Shown here in pieces: positions 58,210 through 64,000 of a stretch of DNA of 64,000 nucleotides. Where the stretch lies: NCBI GenBank assembly GCA_002309805.1, contig DBYJ01000010.1, forward strand, positions 4,252 through 68,251, written 5' to 3'. Source of the DNA: Bacteroidales bacterium UBA1189 (GTDB taxonomy: Bacteria > Bacteroidota > Bacteroidia > Bacteroidales > Bacteroidaceae). How positions within the stretch are numbered: position 1 is the first letter of the stretch; the number at the start of each line of letters is the position of its first letter. The notes under the pieces are model-generated. The model was not told the DNA's origin, did no database searches, and saw nothing but the letters and a program-made list of their open reading frames with translations. Made by a program: the position numbers and the translations under genes.

Positions 58210-60372
58210 TTAACGGAAAAGCAGCGGAGCCATTTCGTAGAGGCTGCGGCGCCAGGTGAGGAACTCGTGGGCGGTGCCGGGCGAGACGTAGCCGACGGCA
58301 TTGATGCCTGCGGCCTTGAGGTCGGCAGCAGCCTTCATGACACCATCGGGATTCTCCTTGCTGCCACAACTCATGAAGATCAGCTCGACGGGCTCCTGAC
58401 CCTGCTTGGCTTTTTTTGAGGGGGTGTACTTGGCCTTGACGGATTCGATGTCGGCGGGGTTGTAGGTGCCTCCTGAAAGAAGTCCCCAGTGGGAGAATAC
58501 CTCGGGACGGCGCAGGGTGATGAGGTGCGTCTCAAAGCCACCCATAGAAAGGCCTGCCATAGCGCGATGAGGGCGATCGGCGATGGTCTTGAAATGGCTG
58601 TCGATGTAGGGCACGAGCTCATCGACGAGCACTTTCTCGAAGTCCTCGGCGGTGAACTCGCGCAGGCCGCCAAAGCGGATTTCGTTGGTCATGCCGTAGG
58701 TCATCACGACGATGAACGGCACGGCCTTGCCCTCGGCGATGAGGTTGTCCATGATGATGCCTGCCTTGCCCTGGCGGAACCACGAGGTCTCGTTCTCGCC
58801 CCAGCCGTGCTGGAGGTAGAGGACGGGGAAGCGCTCCTTGGCCTTGGCGTCGTAGGTGGGCGGGGTATAGACCCAGGCGGTACGGACGCTCTGCGTGCTC
58901 TCGGACCAGAAGAGGACTTCCGACACACGGCCGTGGGGGACGTTCTTCAGCGCATAGAAGTCCTCGTCGGGGGCGGGCACCTCAAGGCCGCTCTCCCAGC
59001 GGGTGCTGCCGTAGAAGTTCTGTGCTCCCGGGTCGTTGAAGTTACCTCCGTCGATGATGAGGTGGTAGTAGTGGAAGCCGGGATCCTCAGGAGCCGAGGT
59101 GGTGCCCACCCAGACGCCGTCGGCATCCTTGCGCAGGACGGTGCCGCCCCCACGTCCGATGGTGGTGATGACGGACTTGGCCTGCGGGGCGACGACACGG
59201 AAGCGGGCATAGCCCTGCGAGTTGACCATGGGGTACTGCTGGCCGGGCTGGTTGAAGGACGAGGGGACGAAGTCCTCCTTGACGACGGCATTGTCGAGGG
59301 CGGGGTCGAAGTTCACGACACGGTTGTAGGCTGCCTTGGGCTTGTACTCGGAGTCGAACAGCAAGGGGTAGTTGGCAGCACCGAGCCACGAGTCACGGTC
59401 GCCCAGGTTCCAGAAGGTCACGCAGTCGAGGTCCTTGGCATGGCGGCGGAAGACGCGGAAGATGCGGTTGTACTGGTCGGCGAGAAGGGTTTTCTGCCAT
59501 TCAGCGATATTGCCGGCACCCCGGCTGAAGCGCAAGCCGCCGCCCATCTCCTCGTTGACACGGACGTCGAGCTCGGTGACGTGGACATGGGGCACGATGG
59601 CGGCATAGGCCGTGATGGCGGCATCGATGTCCTCCTCGCTGGGGCCATAGACGTTGTAGTGTCCCTGCATGCCGAAGCCGTCGATGGGCACACCGTCGGC
59701 CTTCATGGTGCGCAGCATCTGGCAGATACGGTCACGCTTGCCAGGGTCGCACTCGTTGTAGTCGTTGTAGAAGAGTTGGGCATTCGGGTCGGCCTCGCGG
59801 GCATACTCGAAAGCCTTGCGAATGAACTCGTCGCCGGCAATCTGGTACATGGGCGACTGGCGGTAGATGGGCTGTCCGGGGTACTGGTTGTCGGCGATGG
59901 CCTCGTTGACCACGTCCCAGCAATAGACCACGTCCTTGTAACGGCTGACGACGGCCTGGATGTGACTCTTCATGTTCTTGAAAAGCACCTCCTTCGTGAC
60001 GAGGTTGCCCTTCTTGTCCTTGTACATCCATTCGCCTATCTGGCTGTGCCACATGAGGCAATGTCCGCGCATCTTGATGCCGTTGCGCCGGCAGAAGTCG
60101 GCAATACTGTCGGCCCTCGCCCAGTTGAACTGGCCCTGCTGGGGCTCGGTCGACTCGGGCTTCATGTCGTTTTCAGCCGTGACGCTGTTGAACTCACGCA
60201 GGACGATGGCCTGCTGTTCGGGAACTGTGACGTTGCGGAAATTGACGGCAACGCCTACCTTGAAATAGTCCTTGTAGGCATCCTTGAGGCTTGTCTGGGG
60301 CTGGGCAAGGACCGTGGAAACTGCCATGCTCAGCATGGCGAACGGAAGAATGAGAGCGGTTGAACGTTTCAT
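58210..60372 (-). CDS. Bifunctional GH10 xylanase - CE1 feruloyl esterase (Xyn10D-Fae1A-like)
   Basis: 720 residues from ATG 60372; a longer frame lacks the signal peptide (about 1-23). The GH10 domain spans about 27-365 with acid/base E157 (CWDVVNEAIAD) and nucleophile E267 (HVTELDV). A beta-sandwich region (about 370-490) links to a CE1 esterase of about 490-720, nucleophile Ser609 in GLSMGG and His702 in GTAHEF. The order matches Xyn10D-Fae1A known from Prevotella. It cuts xylan and frees ferulate from it, acting outside the cytoplasm. Transcribed alone, divergent from the ABC genes. No type IX tail is seen. Confidence 0.93.
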   Translation of the reverse strand: MKRSTALILPFAMLSMAVSTVLAQPQTSLKDAYKDYFKVGVAVNFRNVTVPEQQAIVLREFNSVTAENDMKPESTEPQQGQFNWARADSIADFCRRNGIKMRGHCLMWHSQIGEWMYKDKKGNLVTKEVLFKNMKSHIQAVVSRYKDVVYCWDVVNEAIADNQYPGQPIYRQSPMYQIAGDEFIRKAFEYAREADPNAQLFYNDYNECDPGKRDRICQMLRTMKADGVPIDGFGMQGHYNVYGPSEEDIDAAITAYAAIVPHVHVTELDVRVNEEMGGGLRFSRGAGNIAEWQKTLLADQYNRIFRVFRRHAKDLDCVTFWNLGDRDSWLGAANYPLLFDSEYKPKAAYNRVVNFDPALDNAVVKEDFVPSSFNQPGQQYPMVNSQGYARFRVVAPQAKSVITTIGRGGGTVLRKDADGVWVGTTSAPEDPGFHYYHLIIDGGNFNDPGAQNFYGSTRWESGLEVPAPDEDFYALKNVPHGRVSEVLFWSESTQSVRTAWVYTPPTYDAKAKERFPVLYLQHGWGENETSWFRQGKAGIIMDNLIAEGKAVPFIVVMTYGMTNEIRFGGLREFTAEDFEKVLVDELVPYIDSHFKTIADRPHRAMAGLSMGGFETHLITLRRPEVFSHWGLLSGGTYNPADIESVKAKYTPSKKAKQGQEPVELIFMSCGSKENPDGVMKAAADLKAAGINAVGYVSPGTAHEFLTWRRSLYEMAPLLFR

Positions 60373-60401
60373 AAACTCTGGGGTTTTTGTTAATGTCGGG
60401 A

Positions 60402-60434
60402 CAAAGATAGAGATAATTTTTGTTAATTCCACAA
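60402..60434 (-). promoter_or_regulatory. Promoter of the xylanase-esterase gene
   Basis: On the minus strand TTG (60434-60432), 22 nt, then TATCTTTG (60409-60402), 29 nt upstream of the ATG. A second box TAATTTTG (60452-60445) lies further up. The same short gap must hold the promoter of the divergent ABC genes, for which no good match is seen. Confidence 0.6.
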
Positions 60435-60477
60435 AATCGTGCAACAAAATTACTTTTCCTTACGTCTAATTAGCGTT

Positions 60478-61200
60478 ATGCAAATAGAACTTCACAACGT
60501 ACACAAGACCTACGAGGGCGCTCAGCCGCTCCACGTGCTCAAAGGCATCGACCTCAGCATCGAAAAAGGCGAGTTCGTTTCCATCATGGGAGCCTCGGGG
60601 TCGGGCAAATCTACCTTATTAAATATATTAGGCATCCTCGACAGCTACGACGAGGGCGAGTATATCATCGACGGACGGCTCATCAAAGGGCTGAGCGAGC
60701 GTCAGGCCGCAGGCTACAGGAACCGCACCATCGGCTTCATCTTCCAGTCGTTCAACCTCATCTCGTTCAAGACCGCCGTCGAGAACGTCGAACTGCCGCT
60801 GTTCTACCAGGGCGTCAACCGTCGCCGCCGGCACGAACTGGCCATGGAGTATCTGGACCGTCTGGGACTGAAGGACTGGGCCGGACACTACCCCAACGAG
60901 ATGTCGGGCGGCCAGAAACAGCGTGTGGCCATCGCACGGGCACTCATCACCCATCCGCAGATCATCCTTGCCGACGAACCGACGGGAGCCCTCGACTCGA
61001 AGACCTCGGTGGAGGTGATGGAGCTGCTGGGACAGCTTAACCGCGAGGAGGGAGTGACCATCATCGTCGTCACCCACGAGAGCGGCGTGGCAAACTGTAC
61101 GAACCGCATCATCCATATCAAAGACGGCATCATTGGCGAGATAGAAGAGAACTCACGGCATAACGCTTCGGCCTTCGGCACTACGACGATTATGAAGTAA
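60478..61200 (+). CDS. ABC transporter ATPase, MacB/LolD type
   Basis: 240 residues from ATG 60478; upstream in-frame codons are inside the promoter region. Walker A GASGSGKST, Q-loop FQSFNL, signature MSGGQKQRVAIARAL, Walker B IILADEPTGALDS and H-loop VTHE are all present. It powers the permease pair that follows, probably for export of small molecules, peptides or lipoproteins. A heptamer array separates it from the first permease gene. Confidence 0.93.
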   Translation: MQIELHNVHKTYEGAQPLHVLKGIDLSIEKGEFVSIMGASGSGKSTLLNILGILDSYDEGEYIIDGRLIKGLSERQAAGYRNRTIGFIFQSFNLISFKTAVENVELPLFYQGVNRRRRHELAMEYLDRLGLKDWAGHYPNEMSGGQKQRVAIARALITHPQIILADEPTGALDSKTSVEVMELLGQLNREEGVTIIVVTHESGVANCTNRIIHIKDGIIGEIEENSRHNASAFGTTTIMK

Positions 61201-61231
61201 GGTTAGAGGTTAGTGGTTAGAGATTAGCGTT
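61201..61231. repeat. Heptamer array between ABC genes
   Basis: GGTTAGA, GGTTAGT, GGTTAGA and GATTAGC follow in steps of 7, filling the space from the ATPase stop to the permease start. Sequence type as in the 47144 array. Confidence 0.65.
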
Positions 61232-62503
61232 ATGAATGATTTGTTTACAGAGGTTTGGGAGAGCGTCCGCCGCAACAAGCTGCGCACCTGCCTGACGGGA
61301 TTTGCCGTGGCGTGGGGCATCTTCATGATCATCGTCCTGCTGGGCGCCGGCAACGGCCTGATGGGCGCCTTCAACCAGAGCAGCGGCGAATTTGCCTCGA
61401 ACTCCATGATGATAGGCGGAGGCTCCACGTCGAAGCCCTACAAGGGACTGAAGGAGGGACGGCGCATCCGGCTGGTGACCTCGGACATGGACCTGATGAA
61501 GAAAGAGCCCTTCTCAGAAAACATCGACCAGGTGACCACCAGCCACTCGCAAAGCGGCTACACCCTGACTTACGGAAAGACCCACCTGAACAACGTATCG
61601 CTCAACGGCACCTACCCAGGCTATGCCGACATGAACCGCATCGTGATGCTGGCAGGACGCTTCATCAACGAAAAGGACATCCAGGACAAGCGCAAGGTCA
61701 TCGTCCTGGGCCACCTGACAGCGAAAAACCTCCTCAAAGGAGGGACGGACTACGAACGGCTGCTGGGTGAGCAGGTTAAGGTGGGGCCGTTTGCCTTCAA
61801 GGTGATAGGCGTCCGCAGGGCTGAGGAAAACCGCGACGACCGCGACCTCAACGTCCCCTACTCGACCATCAAGACCATCTTCGGCCTGGACAACCATATC
61901 GACGACATCACCTTCACGTTCCACGGACTCCCGACGGAAGAGGCCAACGAAGCATTCGAGAAGGAGCTGAAGGCTGCCGTCAACACGGCTCACGACGCAG
62001 CCCCCGACGACGCGAGCGCCACTTGGGTGTGGAACCGCTTCACGCAGAATCTCCAGATGGAGAAAGGCTCGAAGATTCTCCACACGGCGTTGTGGATCAT
62101 CGGCTTGTTCACGCTCTTGGGCGGCATCGTGGGCGTATCGAACATCATGCTCATCACCGTCAAGGAGCGCACACACGAATTCGGCATCCGCAAAGCCATC
62201 GGCGCCAAGCCCTGGAACATCATGAAGCTGATTGTGGCGGAGAGCATCACCATCACGGCCTTCTTCGGCTATATCGGCATGGTGGCAGGAATGCTGGCAT
62301 GTTTCTTGATGGACAAAACGCTGGGACAGTCGAGCATGGAGGTATTCGGCGAGAGCATCCGCCTGCTGGTGAACCCCACCGTGGGAATAGACGTGGCCAT
62401 CGAGGCCACATTAGTGTTGATAATCGCCGGGACGCTGGCAGGGCTGGCTCCTGCCCGCAAGGCGGCGAAAGTACGACCCATTGAAGCTTTGAGAGACGAA
62501 TGA
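61232..62503 (+). CDS. ABC permease 1 (MacB/FtsX type)
   Basis: 423 residues. N-terminal membrane helix (about 15-45), a large periplasmic domain, then three C-terminal helices with the FtsX-domain pattern (GSKILHTALWIIGLFTLLGGIVGVSNIMLITVKERTHEFGIRKAIGAKP and a final APARKAAKVRPIEALRDE). The stop overlaps the next permease start by 4 nt. Export substrate unknown. Confidence 0.92.
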   Translation: MNDLFTEVWESVRRNKLRTCLTGFAVAWGIFMIIVLLGAGNGLMGAFNQSSGEFASNSMMIGGGSTSKPYKGLKEGRRIRLVTSDMDLMKKEPFSENIDQVTTSHSQSGYTLTYGKTHLNNVSLNGTYPGYADMNRIVMLAGRFINEKDIQDKRKVIVLGHLTAKNLLKGGTDYERLLGEQVKVGPFAFKVIGVRRAEENRDDRDLNVPYSTIKTIFGLDNHIDDITFTFHGLPTEEANEAFEKELKAAVNTAHDAAPDDASATWVWNRFTQNLQMEKGSKILHTALWIIGLFTLLGGIVGVSNIMLITVKERTHEFGIRKAIGAKPWNIMKLIVAESITITAFFGYIGMVAGMLACFLMDKTLGQSSMEVFGESIRLLVNPTVGIDVAIEATLVLIIAGTLAGLAPARKAAKVRPIEALRDE

Positions 62504-63732
62504 GACTGGATACCGATACCTTCCGCGAAATTGCCGACTCGCTCGTTCGCAACAAGCGTCGCAGCCTGCTGACGGGGTTCGGCGTCTTCTGGGGCCTGTT
62601 CATGCTGCTCTTCCTCATCGGAGGCGGCGCAGGGCTGAAGGAGATGCTCTCGAAGAACTTTGCAGGCTTTGCCAACAACACCGTCATCCTCATCAGTTCC
62701 AACACCTCCAAGCCCTACAAGGGTCTGCAGGAGGGACGTTACTGGAACTTCGAATATAAAGATGTGGAGCGTCTGCGCCAGATGGTGCCCGAGCTCGACG
62801 TGGTGGCCCCGATGATTAGCGCCTGGAGCGGCAACGTGGCCTACGGGTCGCACAGCTCGTCGGCAAGCGTCAAAGGGATTACAGCCGACTACGACCGGGT
62901 GGAAACCAGCCAGATCAAGTACGGCCGCTTCATCAACGAGATGGACGTGGAGCAAGAACGCAAGGTCTGCGTCATCGGCAAGGACATCTACAACGAGCTC
63001 TTCCCCGACGGAGGAGACCCCTGCGGAAACTACGTCGAGGTGGGAGGCATCCACTTGAGGGTCATCGGCGTCGATTTCAACTCGGGCAACATGAGCATCA
63101 ACGGCCGTGCGTCGCGTACGGTCACCATGCCCATCACCGTTGCCGCCAAAATCTACCATCGGGGCAACACGGTCGATATCATCTGCATCACCGGCAAGAG
63201 CGGCGTGAAGATGACGTCGCTAGAGGGACGTCTGCGCTCCGTCATGGGACGTCAGCACAGCTTCGACCCCACCGACGAACAGGCCATGGTGATACTGAAT
63301 ACCCAGCAGATTTTCTCTATTGTCGATAACCTGTTCCGCGGACTCAACTTCCTCATCTGGCTGGTGGGCCTCGGCACCCTGCTCGCTGGAGCCATCGGCG
63401 TGAGCAACATCATGATGGTCACCGTCAAGGAGCGCACCGTCGAAATCGGCATACGCCGCGCCATAGGCGCCCTGCCCGGTGAAATTCTTTCACAGATACT
63501 CATGGAGAGCGTTTCGCTCACTCTGTTGGCCGGCAGCTTCGGCATCGTATTCTCCGTGCTGATGCTGAGCGGACTGGAGGCCATCACGAAACATGAGGCA
63601 GTATTCCAGATTGGCTTCGGCACGGCCATCGTGGCCGCCCTGCTGTTAGCTTTCCTTGGAGCCTTAGCAGGACTGGCCCCCGCACTCCGCGCCATGAACA
63701 TCAAGCCCGTAGAAGCCATGCACGACGAATGA
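62500..63732 (+). CDS. ABC permease 2 (MacB/FtsX type)
   Basis: 410 residues, same layout as the previous gene: one N-terminal helix, periplasmic domain, three C-terminal helices with LVGLGTLLAGAIGVSNIMMVTVKERTVEIGIRRAIGALP and the end PALRAMNIKPVEAMHDE. Homologous to permease 1, so the two probably form a heterodimer with the ATPase. The adaptor gene follows. Confidence 0.92.
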   Translation: MRLDTDTFREIADSLVRNKRRSLLTGFGVFWGLFMLLFLIGGGAGLKEMLSKNFAGFANNTVILISSNTSKPYKGLQEGRYWNFEYKDVERLRQMVPELDVVAPMISAWSGNVAYGSHSSSASVKGITADYDRVETSQIKYGRFINEMDVEQERKVCVIGKDIYNELFPDGGDPCGNYVEVGGIHLRVIGVDFNSGNMSINGRASRTVTMPITVAAKIYHRGNTVDIICITGKSGVKMTSLEGRLRSVMGRQHSFDPTDEQAMVILNTQQIFSIVDNLFRGLNFLIWLVGLGTLLAGAIGVSNIMMVTVKERTVEIGIRRAIGALPGEILSQILMESVSLTLLAGSFGIVFSVLMLSGLEAITKHEAVFQIGFGTAIVAALLLAFLGALAGLAPALRAMNIKPVEAMHDE

Positions 63733-63770
63733 TGAAATAAGAAATTAGGAAATAAATAAACATAAATAAC

Positions 63771-64000
63771 ATGAAACGATTTTTTAGGTACATCCTCTTT
63801 GCCCTCATCGGAGTGGTCATCATCGGAACATTTGTGTTCCTCTTCAACAACTCCCGCCCCAAGGCGGAACAGTACAGTGAGCTGACAGCCGTCCGCGGCG
63901 ACATCAGCAAGTCGACCGTCATCACCGGCAAGATCACTCCGCGCAACGAAGTGAACATCAAGCCGCAGATCAACGGCATCATTGCCGAGCTGCTCAAGGA
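63771..64000 (+). CDS. MacA/HlyD-type periplasmic adaptor, N-terminal part (runs off window)
   Basis: 76 codons are visible. The N-terminus MKRFFRYILFALIGVVIIG is a membrane anchor or signal; TAVRGDISKSTVITGKI and VNIKPQINGIIAEL match the start of the barrel-sandwich domain of adaptor proteins. With the three genes before it, it completes a tripartite MacAB-like exporter, lacking only an outer-membrane factor in this window. The gene continues beyond position 64000. Confidence 0.88.
   Translation, partial: MKRFFRYILFALIGVVIIGTFVFLFNNSRPKAEQYSELTAVRGDISKSTVITGKITPRNEVNIKPQINGIIAELLK

Noticed and set aside
58489..60363. 624-codon plus-strand open frame opposite the xylanase-esterase gene
   Set aside because: GH10 and CE1 motifs on the minus strand are unmistakable; the plus frame is Val/Leu/Asp/Gly-biased and has no domain.

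Overview
The window reads as a chromosome segment from a gut or rumen Bacteroidales, most likely Prevotella or a close relative. Supporting signs are Bacteroidetes-type promoters (TTG, about 20 nt, then TAnnTTTG) upstream of several genes, absence of clear Shine-Dalgarno sites, secreted proteins ending in a type IX secretion-like tail, a BT4734/VirE-type protein beside a DUF6078-like protein, and a GH10 xylanase-CE1 esterase fusion like Xyn10D-Fae1A of Prevotella.

Layout. 1-932: 3' end of a transketolase. 1272-10100 (minus): a 46-residue peptide gene and two large secreted proteins. 10229-16436: endonuclease IV, an adenylate kinase fused to a WbuC-like cupin, the DUF6078/VirE pair, and an AAA ATPase. 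16515-44576 (minus, about 28 kb): a surface-polysaccharide locus read from one well-formed promoter at 44693-44723, starting with a glucose-1-phosphate thymidylyltransferase and ending with a DegT aminotransferase. 45152-51902 (plus): two CotH-family secreted proteins, one with dockerin and cohesin-like parts, and a third secreted protein. 51975-57812 (minus): CPBP protease, acyltransferase, Arc-like regulator, SPFH protein, ComEC, ribulose-phosphate epimerase. 58052-58128: tRNA-His. 58210-60372 (minus): xylanase-esterase. 60478-64000 (plus): a MacB-type ABC exporter with the start of its adaptor.

The polysaccharide locus is the most unusual region. Besides the Wzx/Wzy, glycosyltransferase and sugar-phosphate transferase genes of a repeat-unit polysaccharide, it has three acyl carrier proteins, three KASIII-type condensing enzymes, four short-chain reductases, an AMP-forming ligase and a split transketolase. 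The first three types form repeated ACP-KASIII(-SDR) modules. No dehydratase or enoyl reductase is present, so the likely products are short 3-keto or 3-hydroxy acyl groups, probably moved to amino sugars by the GNAT-like proteins. A second sub-block has two ATP-grasp ligases around a PLP fold-type-II enzyme plus an exported Ntn amidohydrolase, suggesting amide or amino-acid decoration. These roles are inferred from families and context.

The intergenic DNA has at least three kinds of patterned short repeat: (1) degenerate 7-nt tandem arrays at many gene boundaries, one of 17 units, some read in frame inside an aminotransferase gene and one forming a signal-peptide core; (2) arrays with an exact 21-nt period at three sites; (3) lists of variable small palindromes joined by a constant spacer. 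Together they look like a genome-wide repeat habit that ordinary annotation would miss.
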